The translations under genes and the position numbers were made by a program. The notes beneath the pieces were generated by a model, which saw only the letters and a program-made list of their open reading frames with translations, was not told where the DNA came from and did no database searches. A stretch of 64,000 nt of DNA from Microthrixaceae bacterium (GTDB lineage: Bacteria; Actinomycetota; Acidimicrobiia; Acidimicrobiales; Microtrichaceae): assembly GCA_023958095.1 (NCBI GenBank), contig JAMLGJ010000001.1:62001-126000 (forward strand), in the 5' to 3' direction. This document shows positions 24,070 through 32,953 of the stretch, piece after piece (within the stretch, counting starts at the first letter, position 1; each line of letters starts with the position of its first letter).

Positions 24070-24561
24070 ATGTCGACCGCAACCACCCACCGCAGGGCGG
24101 CGATAGAGGGCTGGTTCACCATGCCCGAGCCGGGATCCGGCGAGGCCCCGCACCTGATCGGCACTCGCTGTGTCGACAGCGGCACCTACTTCTTCCCGCC
24201 CGAACGGGTGATGTCACGTGCTCCCGGGTTCGCGGAGTCAGAACTGGAGGAGGTGCAGCTGTCCAACCGCGGCAGGTTGTGGAGCTGGACCGACGCCCAG
24301 TACCAGCCGCCACCTCCCTACGTGCCCGTGACGGACCCCCACGAGCCGTTCTGCATCGCCGCGGTGGAGCTCGAGGCGGAGCAGATGGTCGTGCTCGGCC
24401 AGGTCCCCGCAGGGGTGACCGTCGACGACCTCGAGCTGGGCATGGAGATGGAGCTGGTGCTCGACCGCCTGCGCACCGAGACCGACGAGGACACGGGCGA
24501 GTCCGTGGACGTCATGGTCTGGAAGTGGGCGCCGGTGCCCGGGAAGGCTGGTCGATCATGA
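24070..24561 (+). CDS. DUF35/OB-fold partner protein of a lipid-transfer thiolase
   Basis: A 163-residue Zn-ribbon/OB-fold protein of the DUF35 type (Rv3521/ChsH2-C-terminal-like). The N-terminal ribbon is degenerate: C34 in GTRCVDSGTYFFPPERV is the only cysteine seen where CxxC pairs are usual. The OB part ends MVWKWAPV. In sterol catabolism such proteins bind Ltp2-type aldolases and channel acyl-CoA to them. The gene overlaps the thiolase start (ATGA), consistent with a complex. The ATG at 24070 is the first in frame after the site-3 palindrome. Confidence 0.85.
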   Translation: MSTATTHRRAAIEGWFTMPEPGSGEAPHLIGTRCVDSGTYFFPPERVMSRAPGFAESELEEVQLSNRGRLWSWTDAQYQPPPPYVPVTDPHEPFCIAAVELEAEQMVVLGQVPAGVTVDDLELGMEMELVLDRLRTETDEDTGESVDVMVWKWAPVPGKAGRS

Positions 24562-25772
24562 GCGTCGCCAAGGTCGCCGTGGCCGGGGTGGGAATGCACC
24601 CCTGGGGCAAGTGGGGCGAGAACTTCGTGACCTACGGCGTAGCGGCGGCCCGCGCCGCGCTCGCCGACGCCGGGGTCGACTGGTCCGATGTCGGCTTCGT
24701 GGCCGGTGCCGACACGATGCGCAACGGCTACCCGGGCTACGTGGCCGGTGCCACCTTCGCCCAGGCCCTGGGCTGGACCGGGATCCCGGTCACCAGCGCC
24801 TACGGCGCGTGCGCCTCGGGTGCCATGGCACTCGAGGCCGCCCGCCAGCGCATCCTCGCAGGGCTCTGCGACGTCGCACTGGTCGTCGGCGCGGACACCA
24901 CGCCGAAGGGTTTCCTCAAGCCGAACGCCGGGGAGCGCACCGACGATCCCGACTGGCTGCGCTTCAACCTCCTCGGGGCGACCAACCCGACCTACTTCGC
25001 GCTGTACGCACGGCGCCGCATGGAGCTCTTCGGTGCCACCCAGGACGACTTCACCGCGGTGAAGGTGAAGAACGCGGCCCACGGCCTGTCCAACCCGTTC
25101 GCCCGCTACCGCAAGGAGGTCAGCGCCGCCGACGTGGACGCCTCCCCGCTGGTTGCCAGCCCCCTGAGGCTGCTCGACATCTGCGCCACCTCCGATGGGG
25201 GTGCAGCGGTCGTGCTCACCTCGCAGGACTACGCCGAGGCACACCTGGCAGACCGGCCGCGAGTGGATGTCGCCGCCATATCCACGGTCACCCCGACGTT
25301 CCCGAACACGGTCATCGAGATGCCCGAGTTCGCCACCGACTCGGCGGCGGGGATCCCGGCACCGCAGCGCACCTTCAAGCAGGCCATAGGCCACGCCGCG
25401 TACGAACAGGCCGGCGTCTCACCCGGGGACGTGGAGGTGGCCGAGGTCTACGACCTGTCCACCGCACTGGAGCTCGACTGGTACGAGGACCTGCAGTTCT
25501 GTGCACCGGGCGAGGCCGAGCAGCTCCTGCGCGACGGGGTCACCACCCTCGGTGGGAGGTTGCCGGTGAACCCCTCGGGAGGACTGGCCTGCTTCGGTGA
25601 AGCAGTGCCCGCCCAGGCCCTGGCACAGGTGTGCGAGATCACCTGGCAGCTGCGGGGCCAGGCCGGGGACCGCCAGGCCATCTCCCCCGACAGCGGTGAG
25701 GCCCCGAAGGTCGGCATCACCGCCAACCAGGGCCTGTTCGGGCACGGCAGCTCGGTGATCCTCACCCGCTGA
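24558..25772 (+). CDS. Thiolase-like lipid-transfer protein (Ltp/SCP-x thiolase family)
   Basis: A 404-residue thiolase-superfamily protein. It has VAVAGVGMHPWGKWG, the SAYGACASGAMALEAA nucleophile-elbow region with a cysteine, DICATSDGGAAVVLTS, AEVYDLSTALELDWYEDL and NPSGGLACFGEAVPAQALAQV. It lacks the GHPLGATG motif of degradative thiolases, as expected of Ltp-type retro-aldolases/thiolases that act on sterol side chains. It is translationally coupled to the DUF35 partner. Closest known layout: Rv3521-Rv3522 (ltp4). Retro-aldol cleavage of a branched side chain is the likely activity, by family. Confidence 0.9.
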   Translation: MSVAKVAVAGVGMHPWGKWGENFVTYGVAAARAALADAGVDWSDVGFVAGADTMRNGYPGYVAGATFAQALGWTGIPVTSAYGACASGAMALEAARQRILAGLCDVALVVGADTTPKGFLKPNAGERTDDPDWLRFNLLGATNPTYFALYARRRMELFGATQDDFTAVKVKNAAHGLSNPFARYRKEVSAADVDASPLVASPLRLLDICATSDGGAAVVLTSQDYAEAHLADRPRVDVAAISTVTPTFPNTVIEMPEFATDSAAGIPAPQRTFKQAIGHAAYEQAGVSPGDVEVAEVYDLSTALELDWYEDLQFCAPGEAEQLLRDGVTTLGGRLPVNPSGGLACFGEAVPAQALAQVCEITWQLRGQAGDRQAISPDSGEAPKVGITANQGLFGHGSSVILTR

Positions 25773-25850
25773 ACCACCGGCACCGGCCCAAGTGGTGGAC
25801 CGGTCGCCAACGCACCGGCCGAGCGCGCCGGTACACCTACGATTGCGCCG

Positions 25851-26123
25851 ATGGCCACACCCTCCCCAGAACCCGCGCCCCACCTCGTGGCCGCCGCCCG
25901 CGTGCGTGCATGGCTCGCCACGGGGGACGCGGCCGCGCCCCGTGCGGTGCGCGCCGCCCTGCGGTCGGCCAACCGCACCGTGGCCCGACTGCGCTCGGGG
26001 TCGGTGGCCGCCGAGATGGACCGCATCGTGGCCGAGACGACCGCCGGCACCACCGGCTCGGGCCTGTCGGTGAGCCCATCGGAGGTGTCGGCCCGGACGC
26101 GCCGGCGTGGAGGACCCCGTTGA
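25851..26123 (+). CDS. Small Ala/Arg-rich protein preceding a glycosyltransferase
   Basis: A 90-residue protein, MATPSPEPAPHLVAAARVRAWL..., with predicted amphipathic helices (VRAALRSANRTVARLRSGSVAAEMDRIVAET) and a basic C-terminus. No family recognised. Its stop TGA (26121-26123) overlaps the TTG start of the glycosyltransferase and its last codons contain that gene's ribosome site (GGAGG at 26109-26113), which argues that it is translated. It could be a small accessory peptide or only a translational leader. Confidence 0.55.
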   Translation: MATPSPEPAPHLVAAARVRAWLATGDAAAPRAVRAALRSANRTVARLRSGSVAAEMDRIVAETTAGTTGSGLSVSPSEVSARTRRRGGPR

Positions 26124-28579
26124 GCCCCGGCGCGCCCCGCAGCGCGCTGGTCGTCGCACCCAGTCCGGTCCCCCTGCGCACGGGTGGGGCCGAACGGCAC
26201 TGGGAGGGCATCCGGCGGGCACTCGACGATGCGGGGGTGGCGGTCGACCTCGTGAAGCTGCCCGTGCGCGAGGACTCGCTGTCGGACCTGGTGGATGCCT
26301 ATGAGGCGTTCCGACTGCTCGACGTCTCACAGGCCGAGATGGTCATCACCGGGAAGTACCCGGCTTGGATGGTGCAGCACCCAAGGCACGTGGTCTGGAT
26401 GCTGCATCCGCTGCGCGGGCTCTACGACACCTGGAGCCCCGCGCACCACGAAGCCGAGGATCCCTCCGGGCACCCCGAGCTGGCGGACCTGCTCACAGCA
26501 CTGGACTCGGGGGTCCACCGCACCGGCGCACTGGAGCTGATCGACCTCGTGCGCGAGGCCCACGAGCGCCTCGGCCCGGCCGCGGCTGCTCCCGGCGGGC
26601 CGCTCGCCTTCCCCGGAACGGTCGCCCGGCGGGTCGTGCACCACCTCGACCACTGGGCACTGGATCGACGGCGGGTCGGTCGCCACATGGCCATCTCCTC
26701 GGAGGTGGCCGAGCGAGCCGGGTACTTCCCACCGGGCATCACCGCGGAGGTGCTGGTTCCACCGTCGTGCCTCGAGGACCCCGACCCTACCGAGCCGGGC
26801 CCGGCCGCACGGTTCCTCGTGGTGGGCCGCCTGGAACCTCCCAAGCGCGTCGACCTGGCGATTCGCGCATTCGCGCTGGTGAAGGATCCCGCGGCGCGGC
26901 TCACCATCGCGGGCGACGGTTCCGAGCGGACCCGCCTGGAATCCCTCGCGGCCGCGGACGACCGGGTGGACTTCGTGGGCAGGGTTCCGGACCGGGAGCT
27001 GGCCGAGCTCTACCGCAACGCGCGTGCGGTGATCGTGAGCCCCGAGGCGGAGGACTTCGGATATGTGACCATCGAGGCCTTCCAGGCCGGACGACCGGTG
27101 ATCACCACGAACGACTCGGGCGGTCCCGCCGAACTGCTGACCGACGGCTCCGACGGCGTGGTGACCGAACCCGATCCGGCTGCCCTCGCACGAGCCATCG
27201 AGGCGCTCGACGAGGAGACCGCCCGCCGGATGGGGGCCGGGGCCCGCACGACCGCGGCACGGCACTCCTGGCCAGCGGCGGCCCGCACCCTGCTCGAGCC
27301 GCCACCGCGCCGCCGCTCACGGCCCGGGCGCCGCGGTCGGGTCGTGGCACTCAGCACCTATCCGGTGGACCGCTGGCCCGGCGGCGGTCCCGAGAGGGCA
27401 CGCCACCTGCTCGGAGCACTCTCGGACGCCGGCTGGGAGGTCGACCTCGTGGCGATCTCACCGGACTCGAACGGGGGAACCAGCGAGCTGGGTGACGGCT
27501 TCACCGAGGTCCGCGCGCCCTTGTCGAACCGTCACCTCGAGGCGGACCGCAGGCTGCGGCGCCTCACCGCGAACGTGGCGGTGAGCGACATCACCTCGAG
27601 TGTGCTGTGGCCCGCCAGCGGGGAGCTCGTGGGAGCCGCCGAGGGCGCCCTGCACGGAGCCGCCGCCGTGATCGCGGTGCAGCCCTACCTCGCACCCATG
27701 GCCCTCCGACTCGCTCCCGGGCTCCCCCTCGTCTACGACGCCCACAACCACGAACGGCGCCTCAAGGCGGCGATGCTCCCCGACGACGAGGCGGGCCACT
27801 GGATGCTGCAACGGGTCGTGGCCGCTGAGACGGCTGCGGTCCGCGCAGCGGGGATGGTGGTCGCCAGTGCGATCGAGGACGCACGATCGCTCGAGGCCGA
27901 GCACTCCCTCGAACGCGGAACGGTGCTCGTGGTTCCCAACGGCGTTGACACCGCGAGCACCCGACCTGCACCCCCGGAGGTACGTGCCGGGGCAAGACGC
28001 GATCTGTTCGAGCGCCACCCACCGGGTGACGCGGCGGACTCGGTCGCACTGTTCGTCGGCTCGGCGCACCGGCCCAACGTGGATGCCGCCCACGAGATCC
28101 TCCTGCTCGCACCCCGACACCCCACCACGCTGTTCATGCTCGCCGGGGAGCACTCCGACATGCTCGACGTGCGACACGTCCCGCCCAACGTGGTGTGCCT
28201 CGGACGGGTGGGAGCCGAGCACCTCGAGCAACTGCACGCCGCGGCCGACGTGGCACTCAACCCGATGCGTTCGGGCAGCGGCTCCAACCTGAAGGTCCTC
28301 GAGTACCTTGCCGCCGGCATCCCGGTGGTCAGCACGGAGATCGGCGTCCGGGGCCTCCCCGATGCCCACGAGTACGCAACCGTCGCCCGCATCGACGGCT
28401 TCGAGGCCGCCCTGGTGGAGACGCTGTCGGGTTCGAGGGGCGACCGCGACTCGGGAGAGCTCGCCCGCAGGGCCCGGGATGCCCGTGAGATGGTGGAGAG
28501 GACCCACGACTGGACCGTCGTGGCAAAGGGATTCACCGAGGCGTTCACCCACCTGCTCGCACCGGAGGTGCACCGATGA
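26120..28579 (+). CDS. Tandem double GT4 glycosyltransferase
   Basis: An 819-residue cytoplasmic protein made of two GT-B halves. Residues 1-390 form a GT4 domain with FLVVGRLEPPKRVDLAIRAF, AGDGSERTRLESL and the EX7E nucleotide-sugar motif in SPEAEDFGYVTIEAFQAGRPVITT. From about residue 405 a second GT4 domain begins (VVALSTYPVDRWPGGGPERARHLL). It has YDAHNHE and NPMRSGSGSNLKVLEYLAAGIPVVST, where the first Glu of EX7E is absent. The start is TTG 26120 with GGAGG 6 nt upstream, coupled to the small gene. The second half may be a different transferase or non-catalytic. Confidence 0.85.
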   Translation: MSPGAPRSALVVAPSPVPLRTGGAERHWEGIRRALDDAGVAVDLVKLPVREDSLSDLVDAYEAFRLLDVSQAEMVITGKYPAWMVQHPRHVVWMLHPLRGLYDTWSPAHHEAEDPSGHPELADLLTALDSGVHRTGALELIDLVREAHERLGPAAAAPGGPLAFPGTVARRVVHHLDHWALDRRRVGRHMAISSEVAERAGYFPPGITAEVLVPPSCLEDPDPTEPGPAARFLVVGRLEPPKRVDLAIRAFALVKDPAARLTIAGDGSERTRLESLAAADDRVDFVGRVPDRELAELYRNARAVIVSPEAEDFGYVTIEAFQAGRPVITTNDSGGPAELLTDGSDGVVTEPDPAALARAIEALDEETARRMGAGARTTAARHSWPAAARTLLEPPPRRRSRPGRRGRVVALSTYPVDRWPGGGPERARHLLGALSDAGWEVDLVAISPDSNGGTSELGDGFTEVRAPLSNRHLEADRRLRRLTANVAVSDITSSVLWPASGELVGAAEGALHGAAAVIAVQPYLAPMALRLAPGLPLVYDAHNHERRLKAAMLPDDEAGHWMLQRVVAAETAAVRAAGMVVASAIEDARSLEAEHSLERGTVLVVPNGVDTASTRPAPPEVRAGARRDLFERHPPGDAADSVALFVGSAHRPNVDAAHEILLLAPRHPTTLFMLAGEHSDMLDVRHVPPNVVCLGRVGAEHLEQLHAAADVALNPMRSGSGSNLKVLEYLAAGIPVVSTEIGVRGLPDAHEYATVARIDGFEAALVETLSGSRGDRDSGELARRARDAREMVERTHDWTVVAKGFTEAFTHLLAPEVHR

Positions 28580-30060
28580 GCACTGCGGAGCATCCTGAGA
28601 GGACCGGATCCGGCGCAGCCCTGCCCGAACGGCACGTGCCGAAGGTCCACGTCGAGGTGACCACGACCCTCGCCGCCAGGTTCACCGCGGGCTACGAACG
28701 AATGGTCCGCTGCCTGATCGAGGAGGTCCAACGGATCCCGGACGCCCCGATCGAACTGGTACCCGTGGTGGCGGCCCATCGTGACCAGCACCGCCGCCTC
28801 ACCGATGACGAGAGAGCACGCCTCGCCGAGCATCCCGCCGGCGGCACCAACCGGCGCCGCGCCGACCGGTTCGGTCCCCTGTCGCCCGCGGTGAGGCGGG
28901 CGGTGGCGATACCGGCGGTGGGTCGTGCCCGCAACGCCCTGGCCCGCCAGCGACGTCGGCTCACGACCTCCCCTGCGATCCGGGGGCTCGACATCGGCAT
29001 GCCCGAGTACGGCTCGGTGTGGCTCGACCTGGAACCGGCCTGGAACGACCCGGCCGACCGAGCCGAGCTGCTCACGCGCCTGGCTGCCGAGGGGGTCCAC
29101 TCCGCGGCCATGGTCGCGGATGTGATGCCCGAGAAGCACCCCGAGTGGTTCGACCCGAACCAGCGGCGGCTCTTCGGCCGCTGGCTCGACGCCCACCTGG
29201 AGCACAGCGAGCTGTTCCTCACCATCTCGCGCAACACCGAGAACGACCTCCGCGAGGTAGCCGAGGCCCGCGGCCACGACCCGGAGCTGAACTGCGTCGT
29301 GGTGCCACTCGGGGCGGAGCTTCCCGCGGCGCAGCCCTCGCCGGTGGAGCTTCCCCGGGGCATGGACAGGTTCCTGCTCGTGGTGGGGACCCTCGAGCCG
29401 CGCAAGAACCAGGCCCTGGTGATCGACGCCTTCGACCAGCTCAGTGCCCGCCACCCCGACCTGGGCCTCGTGCTGGTGGGCAGGCAGGGTTGGATGGTGG
29501 AGGACCTTGTTTCGCGGATCCGCGACCACCCGCTGGCCGGCACCCGCCTGTTGTGGCCCGACGGCGTCACCGATGCCGAGCTCGCATGGCTCTACGGGAA
29601 CGCATTCCTCACCATCGCCCCGTCCCACTACGAGGGCCTGGGAGTGCCCGTCATGGAGGCACTCGGCCACGGCAGCCCGACCCTGGCATCCGACGGAGGT
29701 GCCCAGGGAGAGGCCGGAGGCACACACGTGGAGACGATCGACCCGGACGATCTCGACACGCTGTGCGTCGTGCTCGAACGCCACCTGCTGGACCCCGCAC
29801 ACCACCAGGCGCTCGTGGACAGGGCGGCCACCTACTCCGCCCCCCGCTGGTCGACCGGTGCCGAGGTGATGGCCGCCGCGCTGGCGGAGCTGGCAGCACA
29901 TCGGCCTCCGGGAGCGGGGCGCCACCCGCACCTCCCCGGTCCGGGCCGTCCCGATCCAGGCTCTCCCGAACCAGGCCCTCCCGAACCAGGCCCTCCCGAT
30001 CCAGCCCAGGACAATCGGCCCGAGAACGATCGACCCCGAGACAACTCACCCCATGACTGA
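28576..30060 (+). CDS. GT4 glycosyltransferase with proline-rich tail
   Basis: A 494-residue GT-B enzyme. The acceptor half is unusual and contains the NTENDLREVAEA helix. The donor half shows FLLVVGTLEPRKNQALVIDAF, LVLVGRQGWM, LAWLYGNAFLTIAPSHYEGLGVPVMEALGHG (intact EX7E) and SDGGAQGEAGG. The last 45 residues are a Pro/Gly/Asp repeat and acidic tail encoded by tandem 15-bp repeats. It overlaps the double glycosyltransferase by 4 nt (ATGA) with GGAGGTG upstream, and the following membrane glycosyltransferase by 8 nt. Likely a mannosyl- or rhamnosyl-type transferase of a cell-surface glycan; the donor is unknown. Confidence 0.88.
   Translation: MSTAEHPERTGSGAALPERHVPKVHVEVTTTLAARFTAGYERMVRCLIEEVQRIPDAPIELVPVVAAHRDQHRRLTDDERARLAEHPAGGTNRRRADRFGPLSPAVRRAVAIPAVGRARNALARQRRRLTTSPAIRGLDIGMPEYGSVWLDLEPAWNDPADRAELLTRLAAEGVHSAAMVADVMPEKHPEWFDPNQRRLFGRWLDAHLEHSELFLTISRNTENDLREVAEARGHDPELNCVVVPLGAELPAAQPSPVELPRGMDRFLLVVGTLEPRKNQALVIDAFDQLSARHPDLGLVLVGRQGWMVEDLVSRIRDHPLAGTRLLWPDGVTDAELAWLYGNAFLTIAPSHYEGLGVPVMEALGHGSPTLASDGGAQGEAGGTHVETIDPDDLDTLCVVLERHLLDPAHHQALVDRAATYSAPRWSTGAEVMAAALAELAAHRPPGAGRHPHLPGPGRPDPGSPEPGPPEPGPPDPAQDNRPENDRPRDNSPHD
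29956..30000. repeat. 15-bp coding repeats (Gly-x-Pro-Glu/Asp-Pro tail)
   Basis: Three tandem near-identical 15-bp units of CCAGGCCCTCCCGAA type, with a decayed unit just upstream, encode repeated SPEPG/PPEPG residues near the C-terminus of the GT4 protein. Confidence 0.8.
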
Positions 30061-31750
30061 CGTCACCCACACCTCACGCAGTCCCGGATTCGAACGGAGG
30101 CCGGTGCGCACGCCCGGCGTCGACCGCGCCCTCGTGGTGGTGGCCGTGCTCGCCTCCGTGGTCGGCACGCTGCTGCGCTTCTGGCCCCGCCGCAGCCTCT
30201 GGCTGGACGAGGCGCTGTCGGTGAACATCGCGGAGCTCCCGCTCGGCGACATCCCCGCGGCGCTGAAGCGGGACGGCCACCCGCCGCTGTACTACGTCCT
30301 GTTGCACCTGTGGTCACTGGGAGGGTCCTCCGACTGGTGGGTCAGGGCGCTGTCGGGGCTCGTCGCCACCGCAGGCCTTCCACTGGCCTACCTGGCGGGT
30401 GCCCGCCTGGGCAGGCGGGCCACCTCCACCGGACTGGGGTCCCGCCGCACCGGCCTGCTCGTGCTATCGCTGTGGGCGGTGCTGCCCTTCGCCGTCCGCT
30501 ACGGCGCAGAGGCCCGCATGTACGCGCTGGTGTCCACACTCGTGCTCGTCGCCTACCTGCTGGTGGACGGGTTGGTCGCGGAGCCGGGTTCGGGCCGCAT
30601 GCACCCGCTCGCTGCTCCGGGAACGACGGCCAGGAAGCTGCATGCAACCGGCCTCGCGCTCGTCACCGCGGCACTGCTGTACTCGCACTACTGGGCACTG
30701 TGGCTCGGTGCGGCCACCGCCCTCGTGGTGGCCGTGATCGGCCTCCAGACGCTCGACGGCGACCGGCGTTCGGGTGCCTGGACGGCTCTGGGTGCGATGG
30801 CCGCCGGCGTGGTGCTGTTCGTGCCATGGATGCCCACGATGCTCTACCAGAGCTCCCACACGGGCACCCCGTGGGGCGAGGTGTTCCGTCCCGCCACCAT
30901 GCTGGTGGTCTCGGTCACCGACTTCGTCGGTGGGGGCTTCGGCGAGATGCAGGTGATGTCCTACGCACTCGTGTTCGCGATCACCGTCGCGGTGATCGGC
31001 TCGATTCGTGACCGCTCCGGGAAGCAGGTGATCGAGCTCACCGGCCGGCCTGGACCGAGGATCGCCGGGGAGCTCTCGGTGTTCCTCCTGACCATGGCGG
31101 TCGGGTGGGCCACCGCGATGGTCGCCTCTGCAACCTACGCGAGCCGCTACGCCGCCGTCGTGGCGCCGCTGTTCGCCCTCTGCGCGGGTGCCGGGCTGGC
31201 GATGATCCGCACCCGCCGGGCCACCTGGGTGCTCACCGCGCTGGTGTGCACCGCCCTCGTCGTGGGATCGGTCGCGGAGGTGGTGACCGACCGCACGCAG
31301 GCACGCGTCGTCGCCGACGCGCTGGCCACCGACCTGGCCGAGTCGGCCGCTGCCCGGGGTGACGCGGGTGGGACCACCGAGGCCCTCGTGCTGACGTGTC
31401 CGGACCAGCTCGCACCGGCCACTGAACGAGCCCTGGACAACGCGGGTGTCGAAGCGACCGTCGTGCCGTTCCCCGAAGGAAGCCCGCTGTTCGTGGACTG
31501 GGTCGACTACGCCGAACGCAACCAGGCTGCAGATCCCGTCGGATTCGTTGCCGGGGCACTCGCGGACTCCGATGGCGACACCCCGGTGTACGCGGTGGTC
31601 AACACCGGCTACAAGACCTTCGAGGGCAAGTGCGATGCACTCGTGTCGGCCCTCGCCACCGACGGTGCAGGAATGGAGATCCTCGTCGAGGGGGACGCGG
31701 ACAACTTCTTCGAGGGGATGGCCCTTTGGGCTCGCCGAGCCGGCAACTGA
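30053..31750 (+). CDS. GT39-like polytopic membrane glycosyltransferase
   Basis: A 565-residue protein with a short cytoplasmic N-terminus, then about 10 hydrophobic segments. SLWLDEALSVNIAELPLGDIPAALKRDGHPPLYYVLLHLW is the first extracytoplasmic loop, with the DE pair and HPPLYY motif of GT39/ArnT-type, polyprenyl-phosphate-sugar-dependent transferases. A soluble C-terminal domain (residues 420-565) includes TCPDQLAPATERALDNAG. It sits in the glycan operon and would act on the outer face of the membrane. Starts at ATG 30053 inside the end of the GT4 gene. Confidence 0.82.
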   Translation: MTDVTHTSRSPGFERRPVRTPGVDRALVVVAVLASVVGTLLRFWPRRSLWLDEALSVNIAELPLGDIPAALKRDGHPPLYYVLLHLWSLGGSSDWWVRALSGLVATAGLPLAYLAGARLGRRATSTGLGSRRTGLLVLSLWAVLPFAVRYGAEARMYALVSTLVLVAYLLVDGLVAEPGSGRMHPLAAPGTTARKLHATGLALVTAALLYSHYWALWLGAATALVVAVIGLQTLDGDRRSGAWTALGAMAAGVVLFVPWMPTMLYQSSHTGTPWGEVFRPATMLVVSVTDFVGGGFGEMQVMSYALVFAITVAVIGSIRDRSGKQVIELTGRPGPRIAGELSVFLLTMAVGWATAMVASATYASRYAAVVAPLFALCAGAGLAMIRTRRATWVLTALVCTALVVGSVAEVVTDRTQARVVADALATDLAESAAARGDAGGTTEALVLTCPDQLAPATERALDNAGVEATVVPFPEGSPLFVDWVDYAERNQAADPVGFVAGALADSDGDTPVYAVVNTGYKTFEGKCDALVSALATDGAGMEILVEGDADNFFEGMALWARRAGN

Positions 31751-32913
31751 CCCGACACGCCGGAACGGCATCCGGCAGCGGGGCGCTCCTGCCGGCGCTG
31801 GCGGGATGGCTCATCGCACGCGTTGCGGTGGCTCTCGGCTTCGCCGTCGCCCATGGCCTCTCGGGTACCGTCGCCATGCCCGAGGGACGTCTCCACCTCG
31901 ACCAGGGGCTCATGACCTGGGACGGCACCTTCTACCGGGTCATCACATCCGGTTGGTACTCGGGCCCGGAGGTCCCCGCCGAGGCGGTCAGGTTCTTCCC
32001 GGGGTACCCCGCTGCGGGGCGCCTGGTCGAGTTCGTGTTCCTCGGCAACACCGACCTCGCCCTGCTGGTCCTCGCGAACGGAGCAGCGCTCGCTGCCGCG
32101 GTGCTCCTGTGGCACCTCGCCATCGAGGCCACCGGGGACCGCTCGGTGGCCGACCGGTCCGCGTGGATGCTCGGGGTCATACCCGCGGCCAACGTGATGG
32201 TGTTCGCCTACAGCGAGTCGCTGATGCTGCTCGTCACCGCGGCCTTCCTCCTGGCCCTGCTGCGTGGCCACCCCGGATGGGCTGCGGCCGCGGGCCTGTT
32301 CGCAGGGGTACTGCGCCCATCGGGGGTGCTCCTCGCGCTTCCCGCAGCCGTCGAGGCCTGGAGTTGGTACCGCAGAACCGCGACCCCGGGCGCGGATCCA
32401 CACGACGCCGGGGGCGGGCGAACCCGTCGCGACCTGCTCGTGTGGGCCTCAGCCGTGGCCGCACCGGCGGTGGGCCTCCTCGCAGCGCTGCTGATCGTTT
32501 CGCGGCGCACCGGGGACCTCCTGGAGGCCTACCGGATCCAGCGCCAACTCCGCGACGGATTCAGGGACCCTCTGACCCGCCTCGCGCAGGCAGGGATCGA
32601 CTTCGCCGGAGGGCACCTGCACGACGTGTACAACGTGGCGTTCGCGCTCGGCTTCGCGGCGCTGTTCGTGGTCGCGTGGCGCCATCGCCAACGCGCGTCG
32701 TGGCTCGTGTTGATGGCTGTGACCTGGTTCGTCGCGGTGGGCGGCAACAACATGGACTCCGTGGGCCGCTACTGCGTGGTGGCGGCACCGTTCACGATCG
32801 CCCTCGCACAGTTCGCCCGGACGCGGAACCGCCAGGTCGTACTGGCCACCGTCGGGGTGGCCGCCACGGTCTGGTTCACCGCCGAGGTTCTCCTCGGACG
32901 GATCATCCCCTGA
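31726..32913 (+). CDS. PIG-V-like membrane mannosyltransferase (putative)
   Basis: About 395 residues with multiple membrane helices. LMTWDGTFYRVITSGWY and RFFPGYPAAGRLVE match the WDG.WY...FFP.YP pattern seen in PIG-V/DUF2029-like GT-C enzymes that use polyprenyl-phosphate mannose. NVMVFAYSESLMLL and RPSGVLLALPAAVEAW fit the same family. TTG 31726, preceded by GAGGGG, is my choice. The frame is open to 31630 but that part is within the previous gene. It is the last gene of the glycan operon and ends at a strong hairpin. Confidence 0.75.
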   Translation: MGSPSRQLTRHAGTASGSGALLPALAGWLIARVAVALGFAVAHGLSGTVAMPEGRLHLDQGLMTWDGTFYRVITSGWYSGPEVPAEAVRFFPGYPAAGRLVEFVFLGNTDLALLVLANGAALAAAVLLWHLAIEATGDRSVADRSAWMLGVIPAANVMVFAYSESLMLLVTAAFLLALLRGHPGWAAAAGLFAGVLRPSGVLLALPAAVEAWSWYRRTATPGADPHDAGGGRTRRDLLVWASAVAAPAVGLLAALLIVSRRTGDLLEAYRIQRQLRDGFRDPLTRLAQAGIDFAGGHLHDVYNVAFALGFAALFVVAWRHRQRASWLVLMAVTWFVAVGGNNMDSVGRYCVVAAPFTIALAQFARTRNRQVVLATVGVAATVWFTAEVLLGRIIP

Positions 32914-32924
32914 CCGAGGACCAT

Positions 32925-32949
32925 CCCCGGGTGACGCGGGCACCCGGGG
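32925..32949. terminator. Bidirectional terminator hairpin
   Basis: CCCCGGGTG and CACCCGGGG form a 9-bp perfect stem around a 7-nt loop, in the 40-bp gap between two convergent stop codons (32913 and 32954). Confidence 0.65.
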
Positions 32950-32953
32950 GTGT

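Noticed and set aside
27733-29931. 732-codon open frame on the minus strand
   Set aside because: It is antisense to two GT4 genes with complete motifs; the translation has no known features.
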